Part shown: positions 11,502 through 23,882 of the stretch, piece after piece
Numbering within the stretch: position 1 is the stretch's first letter
Layout: each line of letters begins with the position of its first letter
NCBI GenBank assembly: GCA_003339415.1
Contig: PDHQ01000017.1
Coordinates: 221,555 to 285,554, forward strand
Origin: Ophiocordyceps camponoti-saundersi (nom. inval.)
Taxonomy: Eukaryota > Ascomycota > Sordariomycetes > Hypocreales > Ophiocordycipitaceae
Direction of reading: 5' to 3'
Length of the DNA stretch: 64,000 nt
Position numbers and translations under genes: made by a program
The notes under the pieces: generated by a model
Seen by the model: only the letters and a program-made list of their open reading frames with translations
Databases searched by the model: none
Told to the model about the DNA's origin: nothing

Positions 11502-12214
11502 GCCTGATTTAGGTTTGTTCCTTTGGCGGCCTGCCTCACTTACTGCTGTCACCTGTGTAAAGCCTACGGTCTCCCGCAATATCGCGATGGCCTCAGACTC
11601 TCGCCTCTGTCTACTGTACAAACAAAATGTACGCTAACATGTTTTCGTCTTCTACATCAAGCGAGGGTATCCTGGGCCCAGACGTGGAGGCGGCATTGCC
11701 ATACGGGATTATGCCGAGGAACACATGACACGCGATTCTCGTATTGATGTCTGCTCTTCCATATGAAGAAAAAAAAACATGTGGATACATGTACCCGTTT
11801 GGACAGGTAGGAACAGCAATCCAACGGTTGTGAATGGCTCATGAGCATTCTCTAGAGGCACAGGCTCGCTTTGGTGTTGCCGGCTGTGGAGGAGTAGCTG
11901 TTCATGATGCTTGATCCCGACACGTGTGTGCCCATTACTATCCATACGCACATTGGGATGGAAGCATGGGCTAACTCTACTCCCGTTTAATACGAAGGCT
12001 TTCCCTTCTCGGCTACGATTAACCTCTGGGGCATCTTTGGTCGAAAATAGGCGCATCTACCCCATGTTATCTCCTCTTCGAGTATGTACATGTGTATGGT
12101 CCACGAGAGAGAATAATGGGTTCTTGTCACTATATTAGTAGGCACGGTGCATACATACACTTACCAGGTTTCAATCCGTTCGATTGTTGCCGTTAATCAG
12201 CCTACTCAACGACG
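11502..12214. other. Intergenic, no gene recognised
   Basis: Mixed-composition DNA between NOC4 and the DUF4419 gene. A TATA-like ACTATATTA lies about 85 bp before the DUF4419 start. Confidence 0.5.
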
Positions 12215-13516
12215 ATGCGTCATGCAGCTCTCCTTACCCTCTCAGGGCTGTTCGTCTTCGGCTCTGGTCAGAGTGTCTATATCAACCTTGACGAGAATCT
12301 CGCGACGCTGGGTGTCGATCAGACGGGAGTTGTCAGCTCAGTAGAGGAACTCTTCTACCTGAGCGCCCCCGAGGAGACAACCAGGGTGGATGGGGATAAC
12401 CTCACATTGCTGGGTTCTTCGTGGGACGGCATCGGCGTCGATGACATTATGAAGTTCAAGAACAAAGAGATTTTCGCTTCGTCGTCAAGCTTCATCCGCG
12501 GAGCTATTGATGCTTGGGCTCAGCATCAGCACCTGATGCTGCGTCCGGACGAGGTATGGTTCGAGGTGCTGGCCCAGCTCAACTTCTACATGTCTTCAAG
12601 AGCGGAAGAGGTCCGCGAACGCTTCGTCAAGCATTCGGGAAAGGAGGAAATCATGATCGAGGTATCGAGGGGAGTCCGGGCCGAAACCATCATCAACCGT
12701 CTCTCTGGTGAGCTCCAGACGAGAGTCAAGACACGATGGCTCGCGGATTGGGTCAAGCCTGGCTTCAGTACCAGTACGGCCATGGACGACGTGACGGCCA
12801 GCGTGCTCATGATGGGCCTCATGAGTAGCTACTACGATTACGGCTGCCGTGTTATTTGCGGCATCCCGTCTGTGACGCTGCTCGGTACAAAGGAGGACTG
12901 GGTCGCCCTTTTGAAAAAGCTGGACCTTCTTAGCGAATTTGGCGAGGAACCGTCCGAGTACGCGAGTGTACTGCGGCCCATATTTACTGGATTTGTCCAG
13001 TCTTGGGAGCACCCAAAGTCCAAGGAAACCAAGGATTTCTGGTCAAAGATTGCCGTTGGCAACGTTCCTCTCGGTTGCGGCAGCATGCCCATCGTCTCCG
13101 GCTGGATCACAGGCTTCTACTATTGGGACGCCACAGGCCAAGCCGTCGTCGGCCTTCGAAACGGCGCGGAGGTCGGGGGCATCAGGTACAGGACGCATGA
13201 AATCGAGGACTTGCCCCTCAGTTACGCCAAGGTGCCCGTCAAGCTGATCAACTTCCCCGGCTTGTCGCCAGAGACCAAAGCCTATCTTCTAGCTGGCAAT
13301 ATCGGCGTCCAAAGGACCTTGATGACGGACGGGAAAGCCCTTGCGACTCCCCTCAGCAGCTGGTACATGTATACCACTGTAGAACCTTTCAGGATGCCAG
13401 AGTATATCTTTGGAGAAGTTGGCGTCATCAATCGGCACATTGAGCAATGCAAAGCACTGCCGAGAGCTTCTTCTCGCATTCGAAAGAAGAAAGTGAGGTT
13501 TCCCTTTCATTATTAG
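12215..13516 (+). CDS. DUF4419 domain protein with signal peptide
   Basis: Single exon, 433 residues. The first 19 residues (MRHAALLTLSGLFVFGSGQ) look like a secretory signal peptide. The body matches the fungal DUF4419 family as I remember it: HLMLRPDEVWFEVLAQLNFYM, RAEEVRERFVKHSGKEE, then the acidic-aromatic segments VTASVLMMGLMSSYYDYGCRV and CGIPSVTLLGTKEDW, with LGCGSMPIVSGWITGFYYWD later. The biochemical activity of the family is unknown to me. Many family members lack a signal peptide, so export would be a notable variation. The C-terminus is basic (RIRKKKVRF). Confidence 0.85.
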   Translation: MRHAALLTLSGLFVFGSGQSVYINLDENLATLGVDQTGVVSSVEELFYLSAPEETTRVDGDNLTLLGSSWDGIGVDDIMKFKNKEIFASSSSFIRGAIDAWAQHQHLMLRPDEVWFEVLAQLNFYMSSRAEEVRERFVKHSGKEEIMIEVSRGVRAETIINRLSGELQTRVKTRWLADWVKPGFSTSTAMDDVTASVLMMGLMSSYYDYGCRVICGIPSVTLLGTKEDWVALLKKLDLLSEFGEEPSEYASVLRPIFTGFVQSWEHPKSKETKDFWSKIAVGNVPLGCGSMPIVSGWITGFYYWDATGQAVVGLRNGAEVGGIRYRTHEIEDLPLSYAKVPVKLINFPGLSPETKAYLLAGNIGVQRTLMTDGKALATPLSSWYMYTTVEPFRMPEYIFGEVGVINRHIEQCKALPRASSRIRKKKVRFPFHY

Positions 13517-14304
13517 GCACACAGCCATCCGACTGCACAGGTAATTAGGAGAATGGAGATACTACCTGGTAGGTAGTCAGGTAGGTAGGTACGATTCATA
13601 TGAATATCCATACCCAAGCATGTCGGGTAGTATCCGTATATACGGGATCGGATAGACGAGATAATATCGACTCCCACCCAACTGGACGAGGATGAAATAA
13701 AGTGTTGCTGCGATCACGTGCTGCTTCGGCCCTTTGTTAGTCCTCACTGGCTAAAGTCCTGCAGACGCTACTCCGTAGACTCGGACCGGATTTGCTCAGC
13801 ATTGCAAATCTGCCTGCACCTACGACCCACTAGTAGGTAAGGTTGGTGGTCAGTGACGTAATACGAAGGTGATTCATGGTTAGGTGGTAAGGTAGATATC
13901 ATGTATGTAGGTAGGTACCAGGTATGAAGGCAGTTGTTGGTGACGGTGTGATGAGGATAAAGTCGAATTGCTTCTTCGTCGAGTCGAGATTCCCAGTTTC
14001 TACAGGTTACAACCCCCTATGACTTCACCGCCTCCCCGCTGGACAGTCAGCAGCTTGGCTGCTAGCCCGCTACCACCGACTGCCTACCACTGCACTAAGA
14101 AAAATCTTTGGTGGAGTCTACCCGTGCTACTGCCGCCTGTGACCTCTCCTACTACCGCCCTACCGACCTGACGGGAACATACACCTCCAAATTCCTCTCC
14201 CACCGCCTCGCCTCCCTACCTCTCCCTCCCCCCTCCTCTCCTCTCCTCTCACCTCCTCTCCCTACCTTCCTACATCCAGACTTCCGCTCGCTCCCACAGC
14301 CAAC
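13517..14304. other. Intergenic with GTAG/TAGG tetranucleotide clusters; CorA gene leader
   Basis: Clusters of GTAGGTAG-type repeats occur near 13566-13590, 13830-13840 and 13900-13920. The last 150 bp before the CorA start are CT-rich, typical of a fungal core promoter or 5' UTR. No protein-coding gene is supported. Confidence 0.5.
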
Positions 14305-16934
14305 ATGTCTGGCGCCACGAACCCCGCTTCCTCCTCTTCCGCTGCCGCCCCTCCAGCGCCCACCGCCGCCGGCTCTGCCGCTGCCGCCGCCGAAGGCCCC
14401 AAGCCCCGGACGGTCAGGAAGCGAAAGGGTCATCGCGGTGGAAAGAAGAAACGCTCCCGCAGAAAGAGCTTCGCCGCTCTGACCGAGGATAGCCATGACG
14501 ACATGCATTCCTCTGCGGCCGACGCTTTCTACCAGATGCCCGCCTCCAATCTCAGTGGCGTTAGCATTGACAGCGAGGCGCTGCTGGACCACAGGTCCGC
14601 TCACCCACCCACCCCTTTCCCCCTTCCCTGCATCCATCAGGCCTCATTGACGCCTTGTTTTAGGGAACAGAGGTCGATGCGCGTCCGCAGAAGCTCTACC
14701 GCCGCCGCTGCCGCCGCCGCCGCCTCCAGCTCTCTGCACAATCCCTATGCTACACCGGCTTCGAACCGCCTCCGAGCTATGCATCCCTCCCATAGTGACG
14801 ACGACGACGACGTTGCCGGTCGCGACGAGGCCATCCCCTTGTTATCAGATGCCGCACGTCGTCGAGGCTCCCCGACCGGTCCTTCGAGTTACGGAGCCGC
14901 CGGCGGTCGTGCTCGGAGCCGCCGTGCATCCAGTAGGTCGTCGAGGACTAAGCTCGCCGGCCTCTCGGCTATGAAAGATTCGTACCATGTCAATCACCCA
15001 CCGTCAGTACCCGGCTCCCCCACTTTTGGCGCCGCCGATCATCCGGAGATGGTCTTTGGCGATGTCATGATTAGGGACGAGATTTCGCTGCCCAGCGGCA
15101 GTCCCCGTTTCTCCCTCAACGGCGACGCCGACCTCTCCGGTGCCGATGGTCCTGTCCGAGACCATCGAACCGACCACGGTCGGAGGCTCACCGTTTCCGG
15201 GCCCGGCGACGTCTGCTTCCCCGTCCGTGGAATGTCCGAACTCGGCGAGGAAGACGCCCACTCGCGAGACCCCGAGCTGCACCAGTATAGGGCACGGCGC
15301 CGCCGCGGTCAGTGGCCGGACCTATCCACGTTGGAGGAGTGGAAGCGGTTCGAGAAGGAACAACACAGCGACCAGTTGCGGGTGAAAAAAATTACTGAAC
15401 CGCAGCTCATCAACGGCCGTCTCCGCCCCGTTCGCAAGGGGTGGTATCAGGCCGATGATGTAGAGACCCCCTACAGATTCACCTATTTCAACGAGGAGTT
15501 TCAGAGTACCATCCACAGTCCGACAATCTCTGAGCTCGTTCAGCCGGGCAGCGACTTCCGTGAGCTCTTCATTCCGGATCCGCGGGTGCTGTCCGACGAC
15601 GAGACCGACGACGAAGGCGAGACCATGTCGCCTCAGCTCAGGCCCTCCTACAATACCAGGGGTGGTGACAGCGATTCCAGGACTCCCACGCAGCAAGTAT
15701 TTCACTCGGACATTCGTCGTCAAGACTTCGCTCGCGACGTCGTCACGCCGGCCTCGGAACGTGCCACACCAGTGTCTTCCAGGTCTCCCGAGCATGAAGC
15801 GGGTCGAGACAAGGCGCAGTCTGGCGATCGGGAATCGGCAACGACGACGAAGCCGATCCGGTACGGAGATCGGCCGGTCTGGTGGCTCGACGTCCTCTGC
15901 CCGACAGAGGCGGAGATGAAGGTTATAGCAAAGGCCTTTGGCATACATCCCCTCACGGCTGAGGATATAATGGTGCAGGAGGCGCGAGAAAAGGTGGAAC
16001 TGTTTCGCCATTACTACTTCGTCAATTACCGCACCTTCGACCAGGACCTCAACAGCGGCAACGACCTCGAGCCGGTCAATATGTACGTCGTCGTCTTCCG
16101 TGAGGGTGTCCTCAGTTTCCACTTCTCCATGACGCCTCATCCTGCCAATGTTCGGAGGCGCATCCGCCAGCTCAGAGACTACCTGATCCTTTCGTCCGAT
16201 TGGATCTCGTACGCCATCATCGACGACATCACGGACGTCTTTCAGCCTTTGATCCAGAACATTGAAGCCGAGGTAGATGAGATTGATGGCGAGATTCTGC
16301 AGCTGCATTCTTCGGCCGACAAGCGTATCAAGGATCAGAAGAACGCCGCCGGAGTGGACGACAACAACACGGCCATTGTCGACTCCAGCGACATGCTGCG
16401 CCGAGTTGGTGACTGCAGGAAAAGGGTAATGAGCCTCTACCGCCTGCTCGGCAACAAGGCCGATGTCATCAAGGGTTTCGCGAAACGCTGCAACGAGCGG
16501 TGGGAGGTGGCGCCGCGGTCCGAGATTGGCCTGTATCTCGGCGACATTCAGGATCATATCGTGACCATGACGTCGAACCTCGGTCACTACGAGAAGTAAG
16601 ACTCCCGAATCTCATGATTGTCCCCTTTCGATTGTTACTGACTGATCCGTTCCATAGGATCTTGGCTCGCACGCACGCAAACTATCTCGCTCAGATCAAC
16701 ATCCGGATGAACGAGAGGCAGGAACAGACTGCCGACGTTCTCGGCAGGCTCACAGTCTTGGGCACCATCGTCCTGCCCATGAACATCATCACCGGCCTCT
16801 GGGGTATGAACGTCTGGGTTCCGGGTCAGCAATACGAAGGAGACCTGGCCTGGTTTGTTTGGATCACCGTCGGCCTCATCTGCTTCGGTCTCGCTTGCTA
16901 CTTGATTGCCAAGCGGGTGTACAAGATTGTCTGA
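14305..16934 (+). CDS. CorA-type Mg2+ transporter, Mnr2/Alr-like
   Basis: Two-span CorA family channel, by homology vacuolar (Mnr2) or plasma-membrane (Alr1) magnesium transport. Exons 14305-14594, 14664-16595 and 16658-16934 give 832 residues. The long cytosolic N-terminus is Ala/Ser-rich with a basic RKRKGHRGGKKKRSRRK block, then disordered. The CorA domain begins near WWLDVLCPTEAEMKVI (about residue 500). The last exon supplies MNIITGLWGMNVWVPG, containing the obligatory GMN motif, and the second span WFVWITVGLICFGLACYLI. The first intron (69 nt) has no stop, keeps frame and has a weak GTCCGC donor; retention would add 23 residues, so it may be a mis-call. Its splicing restores DHREQRS. 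Confidence 0.92.
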
Positions 16935-17873
16935 AAACACGGAAAGAAGATGCATGATTTGAAAGCAAAAGGAGAAGGAGCAGAAATGGTGTCTGTTTTT
17001 CACTGTTCTGGCGTTTCATAGCAAAGCGTCCAAAAAGAAAACATGGGACTCGTTTGAGAAGGTAGGGAAGGGGGGAAGCATTGGGGATTCGGCTGCCATT
17101 GGGGGAATCGGGAAACTTGCAAAAGGTATCTTGTTCTTCTCCAATGACGCGCAAATTGAGCGCAGGCGTTTGTTGTACTTGATCGGGAAGAGAGTGGTTC
17201 AGATGGTTACAGATACCACAGGGGTAAAACCGCTGTACTCACGATGGAAAGGGTTAGGGAAGAAAAACCGTTGGCTACTGGTTTTCTTCCTGTGGGTTGT
17301 TGATGGGAAATACATAGAGAGATGGGAATTTGGAGGGAGTAGCAAAATCAGCATTCATCAGATTTGATTGATCCCCTGTATCTACCGTGGGCCTCCCGTA
17401 GGGCACAGATGCAGGCAAGGAGGATTCACAAAGCGATAGCAGCGCTGATACCCAGCTGTGCGGCGGCCCCCCTATCAGACCCGAGTAGGACTGAAGCTTC
17501 CCCCCCTAAAGATTTTTTCCCCAGTCTCAACTAGGTGGCGTCTTCCATGACGAGCCGCGAGGTTCGATGCTGCTTTTTTTTTTCCCCGCCTGTTCGGCCT
17601 CGGCCCTCACATACGTGCAGACGAAGCGCGGTGGCATGCTGTTGACAGCTAGGGCATCGTCCTCGGCGATCTCGCCCGCGCGTGGTCTACGTGAGTATGG
17701 ACTTGAGCTGCTGGTGGTGGCGGCGGTAATGGTGGTGGTGGTGGTGCTAGCAGGTAGGTAGTTTCGTCAAGTTTTTTTTTGAGGCCTGGCGCAGCTGATT
17801 TTGGGCCAGTATCTTTCAAGAAAAGTGCCTCGGCGAGGAGTGGGAATAGGCCCGAGCCACTGAAAGAACAAGT
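16935..17873. other. Convergent intergenic region
   Basis: 3' flanks of the CorA and CstF-64 genes. Contains a GGT/GGC-rich stretch near 17715-17755 and T-runs. Open frames here show no protein-like features. Confidence 0.5.
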
Positions 17874-19035
17874 TCATCTCCGTTGCTGGGCTGCGAAGGT
17901 GGCCCTGAGGGCGAGAATCTGTTGCTTCTCCGCCTCGGGGAGTAAGTCGATCTGAGCTTGCGGAAGCTCCATCACCTGTCTTATGAGGGCGTCGGGATCC
18001 TGCGCAGCCTGGGGGAGGACGGCGGCGGCGGCATAGTTGGGTACTGCGGCTGCGGGAGGTGCGTAGGCCATACCGACGGGCGGGGTGTTGTTCGAGGCGG
18101 GATAGCCCGGGATGGCGCCGGGGAAGACGGCGGCGGCAGCGGGGGCGGCTGGAGGTGGTTGGGGCGGCGCGGGGGCGCCTGGCTCGGCGACGGCCTGGAT
18201 GGCCTCGGGCGAGACGAGACCCATTACTAGGAGGGCCTGAAAGACGGCATACGCGAGCTGGGGCGCTTGCTGTAGTAGCTCCGTCGCTCTCTGCGGGTCG
18301 GACGAGGCCAGCGTCTTCATCTGGCCCAAGATGTCGAGGAGCTGGGGCGGAGGGAGGGTGTTGAGGGTTCGCGATATGGCGTCGGTGCACGTCAAGCCGG
18401 AGGGGATTTCCTTGCCGGCGGGAAGGACGGGTAAAGAGCTGATTTGTGATGCCATGCCGGCGCCGTTGGCCGTGTGCGAATTCAGCATGGAAGGAGGCTG
18501 CATCTCCGGAGGATCAGCACTGTAGCTGCGCAACGAGAGGGGGGGAGTCAGTAGTACCTGATGACCGCCGTTATCATCGTCGCCACCCTTTTGGTCGTTG
18601 GAGAAGTCGACGCGAAGCTTGCGACCCATGATCTCATAGTCGTTGAGGTTGCGCACGGCAGAAGAGGCGGAATCTAGAGAAGAGCGGGCTGTGAGACTTG
18701 TAGGACGTAAGACAAGGGGGGGGGTGGTAAATGGCGCCGTCACATACCAGTGTCGGGATAGTCGGCGAATCCAAAGCCTTTCGGACGGCCCGTCTCGGAG
18801 TCGTAGACGAGGCGAAAGCGCTCGACTTTTCCGACGCTAGAGAAGATTTCGGTGATTTGCTCCTCGGAGAGTCCTAGGGGTAGGTAGAGAAAGCCTCGTC
18901 AGCGATATGAAGGAAAGGAAAGAAGAGGAAGAGAATGGAGAAGGGGAAGATGAGAGGAGAGAGGCAAAGAAGCGCGCGCGCACCGTAGGGAATGTTGCCG
19001 ACAAAGACGACGCGAGATGGAGGCCTGGTGGACAT
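17874..19035 (-). CDS. RNA15: Cleavage stimulation factor CstF-64 / Rna15
   Basis: RNA-binding subunit of the mRNA 3'-end cleavage and polyadenylation machinery. Exons 18984-19035, 18748-18873 and 17874-18673 give 325 residues. The N-terminal RRM is assembled across the exons: RNP2 VVFVGNIPYG, RNP1 KGFGFADY, and LRVDF at its end. Then come the hinge domain (CTDAISRTLNTLPPPQLLDILGQMK in outline), a Pro/Ala-rich linker, and the C-terminal three-helix domain (ALIRQVMELPQAQIDLLPE, EKQQILALR) that contacts Pcf11. All parts are in family order. Divergent from ERV46. Confidence 0.94.
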
Positions 19036-19744
19036 TTTTGGAGGAGAGAGCGAAGCCTGGCGTCGTCGCAGAGGACGCGGGCGCGAGGGGGGCTCTTTGC
19101 CGCTCACAGTTCCCGGGAGGCGCTGGGAAGGTTCGAGATGCTACTTTGACGAGTCACTTGTGTCAGGCGCAGATGGCGGTGAATGCGAAGATGGAGCTGA
19201 CAAGGGAGGTTGGAGGTTGGAGGCGCGACGAGGTTGGAAGAAAGCGTGGGAGACAAAGCTTTTGCTTATGCGGTAGCCGGTTGAGGTGGTGCAGCTTGTA
19301 AAGCATACTCTAGGGTAGGCAGTCGGGTTTTTTCCGACTTTTTTTTTTTGAAACACCCACCTACCTACCCGGGAGACAGCGGCTCCATTAGGCATGCGCC
19401 GCCTTATTATCTCATGTGCCACCGCCGCCGAGACTCCGCTGCTACTGCGAGTGTGTGCGACTCGTACTTGCGACTGTGGCCTCTACAGGCTCTACTGCAG
19501 GAACGCAACACAAGGCTGAGACGGCGAGGTATCTGCTAGCCAGGAATTCGTACCTCAGCCTGCGCCCCTTGGCGCACATGTACCGGGGATCCTTCGCATA
19601 GTACATGCCTTCTTACATAGGAGCCAACTTCCGGACAAACCCCCTTGAGCCTCGTCTCGTCTCGACTCGTCAGCTTCCACTCACTCCCATCTCATCCCGG
19701 TTTTCTCGCCCGTCTGCAGAGAGGGCAAAGACTGACAGGACAGG
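19036..19744. promoter_or_regulatory. Bidirectional RNA15 / ERV46 upstream region
   Basis: About 700 bp between opposite start codons. It holds a T-run near 19338 followed by CCACCTACCTACC, and CGTCTCGTCTCGACTCG-like sequence just before ERV46. No gene is supported. Confidence 0.45.
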
Positions 19745-21155
19745 ATGCCGGCCAAGTCACGCTTCACGAGGCTCGATGCCTTTACAAAAACGGTCGACGA
19801 GGCGCGCATCCGGACGACGAGCGGCGGCATCGTCACCATCGTGTCGTTGCTGGTCGTCCTGTTCCTCTCGTGGGGCGAATGGGTCGAGTATCGCCGTGTG
19901 GTGATACGGCCCGAGCTGGTGGTGGACAAGGGCAGAGGTAAGCGGCGCATGTTCCCTAGACGGCGCTTCATTTGCTTTGCGCAGCATTGACACCAACAGG
20001 CGAGCGCATGGAGATACACCTCAACTTTACCTTTCCCAAGATGCCGTGCGAGCTCCTCACCCTCGATGTCATGGACGTCTCCGGCGAGCAGCAGCACGGC
20101 GTCGCCCACGGCGTCAGCAAAGTCCGTCTGCGGCCTCAATCTCAGGGAGGCGGCGTCATAGACATCAAGTCCTTGGCCCTCCACGATGAAAAGGCCACTC
20201 ACCTGGATCCCAAATACTGCGGCGAGTGCTACGGCGCGTCGGCTCTGACCACTGCGAAAAAGCCCGGCTGCTGCAATACGTGCGACGAGGTTCGCGAGGC
20301 ATACGCCGCACAGGGCTGGGCCTTTGGTAGGGGCGAAGGCGTCGAGCAGTGCGAGCGCGAGCACTATGCCGAGAAGCTAGATGCGCAAAGAGAGGAGGGA
20401 TGTCGCATCGAAGGCGCTCTTCAGGTTAACAAGGTGGTGGGTAACTTTCATATGGCACCGGGACGCAGCTTCAGCAACGGAAACATACACGTCCACGACC
20501 TGAAGAACTACTGGGACTTGCCCGACGGCAAGAAGCACGACTTTACCCACACCATCCACCAATTGCGCTTCGGCCCCCAGCTACCGGACAACCTCAAGGA
20601 GAAGCTGGGCGGCTCGGACGCGAAGCCGTGGACGAACCATCACCTCAACCCGCTGGATGGGACCCAGCACGACACGACCGACGCCAACATGAACTACATG
20701 TATTTTGTCAAGATCGTGCCGACGTCGTACCTGCCTCTCGGCTGGGAGAAGAAGATTTTGAAGCTTTCCGGCGCCATGGACGGTGGCATCGACGGCAGTG
20801 TCGAGACGCACCAGTACTCGGTCACAAGTCACAAGCGGAGCCTCAGTGGCGGCAACGACGCGGCTGAGGGCCACGCAGAGCGCCAGCATTCGAAAGGCGG
20901 CATCCCGGGCGTCTTCTTTTCCTACGTAAGCCGCCCCAGCCGACTCGGCGGACGGGATACCAAAGCTGACAATGGGAGCAGGACATTTCACCGATGAAGG
21001 TGGTCAACCGCGAGGAGCAGTCCAAGTCATTCCTCGGCTTCTTGGCGGGCCTCTGCGCCATAGTCGGCGGCACGCTGACGGTAGCCGCAGCCGTCGACCG
21101 CGGCCTGTTTGAAGGCACGACGCGGTTGAAGAAGATGCGATCGAAAGACCTCTGA
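19745..21155 (+). CDS. ERV46: ER-Golgi COPII vesicle protein Erv46 (ERGIC-3)
   Basis: Cargo receptor that partners Erv41 in COPII/COPI vesicles and retrieves ER residents. Exons 19745-19937, 20000-20925 and 20982-21155 give 430 residues. N-terminal motif RFTRLDAFTKTVDEARIRT, then the first membrane span (VTIVSLLVVLFLSWGEW), a large luminal domain with the ERV Cys motifs CGECYGA and CCNTCDEV, and the conserved end PGVFFSYDISPMKVV. The second span (FLGFLAGLCAIVGG) lies just before the cytosolic tail. Luminal length and two-span topology are those of Erv46 rather than Erv41. Confidence 0.95.
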
Positions 21156-22737
21156 TGATGGGCGACAGAGCGGGAGAAGGGAACTTGTCAGGGCGGATGG
21201 ATGGATTGATGGATGAATAGAAGGGGGTGTATGTGTAGGTAGGTGGGTAGTATGAGGCGTTCTGGATTTCATGGCGAGGATGTTGTAGAACGGAGGACTT
21301 TGTTTACGGAAATACAAGGTGATGGGAAGCATCGATTTGATTGGGTTTCTTTTTTTAAACGGAAATCTCCGATGAGAGGGAAGAGAGGTTTGAAAGGTTC
21401 AATTTTAGTCCAACAACAAGGCGGTTGACCAAGCGCGGGGAAATTGCGCCTGTGTTTGACTCGTTTCAGAGGACCAACAGACAGGCATGAAATGAGAAGA
21501 GGCAGGCAGGAATTGATGAGACAGTGTGTCGTTTATACGGGGTGGATGGGGATGCTCTATGTAAGTGGTAGAAGGGCCCTTGCTCAGGCTGCTGCTGGTG
21601 GTGGTAGGGCCTGGTTTAAGGGGGGGGGGGGGGGGGGGGGGAAGCACCGGGCGCGGGGCAGCGTTTCTCTGATCAGAAGCTACCGATTGGTTGAGGAGAC
21701 GGGCGGTCTGAGATTGCGAGGACGATCGGACGGATGCAGATTCATATCCGGGACCCGGGATGGATGATATGATGGTGATGATGATGATAATGATGATGAT
21801 TATGATGATGATGCCATGCGAGGAAGGGAGGGAAAGGGGGAGGATAACGGTCATCCTCGGCAGGAGTACGGATACATACCGATATGAGTGTGCGGGTTTG
21901 TGCAGCAGCCAGCAGGTGTGTGCAGGAGTGTACGAATACAAAAAAGGGGGTTCACCCACCCCCGGGCCATCCAGTACCACCTGGCATCACCTGCTTGCAG
22001 CAGCGTCAGGAGCAGCAGGAGCAGCAGGAGCAGCAGGAGCAGCACTCAATTTCCACCATCTGGTCATTACCTAGGTACATATGTATGTAGGTCACCTAGG
22101 AGGCTAGGCCTTATTGAGCTTGGCCGCGCTCGGGGAGGGGAGTCAAGGATGGGGAGGGGAAAGGCACGGGGAGGCAAGGTGGTGTTACGTAGCAAATTGT
22201 TACAGTGTCATTTTATTCATTTCCTCCTTCCGTTTTGCGGGGGGGGTTTGAAGAGGAGGAAAAGAATAAAGAGGAGAGAAGGATGATGATGATGAGGAGG
22301 AGGAGAAGGAGAAGTGTGAAGAGGTTACAGAGAAAGAGCAGATAAAGACAGATGGGATAGGCTCAGCTTTATTACCGAAAACATGGGATGAGGCTTTTTT
22401 CCTCCAAGGCCAACAACATGCGGGAACAGCTGGTTCCTAAGGAAACAGCTGACACCTTCTACGGATACATCTCTACCTGTGAGGTACCCGGATACAGTGC
22501 CTGTAGACAGTGTGTGTTCTTCGTATTCGGCACCAGCCGAGGTTTCAACAAAGCAACAAAAGAACTCAAGCCGCGTGCGACCCTTGTTCGCGGGCCAACG
22601 CCGACACATTTTCCTTCCGTTCCGTACTGTGCCTTGTCCGGGTACGGGGGTAGGTACTGACTCGTACCCACCTATCACTCCGTCTTGGAGTCTTCCTTTC
22701 CCGTCTGGGGCACAAGCCACAAGGTAAAGCAGGCAAG

Positions 22738-22773
<36 letters not shown>

Positions 22774-23882
22774 GTCTGTTCTTTCCTTCCTTCTCTCCCT
22801 CTCCTTTCCACATGCTCAAGGGAGGAGGCAGGCGATAGCCGAAGATACAATCGAGACTGGGGCCGTCTTGAGTGGAAATGCCAGGTATCGTCGAGTACTA
22901 CTGATTGACTGGGCTGGTTGAAGGAAATGACCAGGAACGGATGATACATACAAACGAGTAAAACCTCTCTTTTCTCGTCCTCGCTCGCTCACTCACTCAG
23001 TCACTGGCTGTTGTTACTCACTTACTCGCTCGCTCGCTCTCACACAATTTCCCTTCATCCGTCGCAGCCATTCGAGTCCATTGATTCACTCGCTCGCTGC
23101 CCTCTTTCCTTCTTTCTTTCCGTCGTTTCTGGCCGCGACCATTTCGCCTTTCTCTCGCGGCCAGAACACATTCAACATACCACTACCTACCTCTACCTAC
23201 TGAGGCTCTACCTATAGGCGGTAGAGACTCTCACACTCAGATACAATACATACTACTACGTACCTTCCTACCACCTACACCTCCTTCCTCTGCTTACCAC
23301 CCTTTACCTACCTCCTCTCCCTCCCCTCCCTACCTACCTCCTTGGCAACGCACTCCCTTTGGCGCGGCGCGCGCGCGCAAGAGGGCCATCTCTCCCCCCC
23401 CTCTCTCACCAAAGCCCCCCCACATTCTCTCTCTCTACAACCTACAGCGGCCTATTACTCGTGTCTCTCTACCTCTATCTCTCTCTCCCTCTCTCTCCCT
23501 CTCTCTCCCCCTCTCAAAAGAAATAACTGGCGACGAAGAAAGGCGCCGCCCCCCCCACAAGGCAGTGGCAGGGAGACATCGACTTGTGTCCTCCTCGCCA
23601 ACCTCAAGTTTCGCCGCTGTCCGCCCTCGCCCGCGCGCCTATCTCCATTCAGCCCTCTGGAATCCTGACTTGTACCCTTTTTTCCCACGGTGACGAAATA
23701 CACGATCCAACCGTTGTCCTATCGACTGTCGCCGCCGCCGCCGCCTCCCCCCCCGCCAGAGACAACATTCCGACCGTCTCTTGGCGGGCTCGATCCGCGA
23801 CCCTCCCCCTCTTCGTTGCCCCTCGAGCTATTCTCACTTCCTGCATGGGACTTCCGACCCAGGTGTCGAAACCACGTCAACC
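21156..23882. other. Long intergenic region rich in simple repeats; Sel1 gene leader
   Basis: No gene is supported over 2.7 kb. It contains a 22-nt G run (21620-21641), an ATG/GAT trinucleotide tract (about 21760-21815), GCAGCAGGA repeats (about 22005-22042) and a CA tract (about 22740-22770). From about 22980 a pyrimidine-rich region full of CTCGCTCG, TACCTACC and CTCTCT runs leads up to the next start, as expected for a long fungal promoter and 5' UTR. Confidence 0.6.

Noticed and set aside
14152..14637. Gly/Arg-rich minus-strand frame over the CorA start
   Set aside because: Antisense of the CT-rich leader and Ala/Pro-rich N-terminus.
18520..18575. Possible extra short intron in the CstF-64 gene (GTACTACTGAC ... 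GCAG)
   Set aside because: Removing it shifts the frame to an immediate stop; the unspliced reading continues correctly into the hinge domain.
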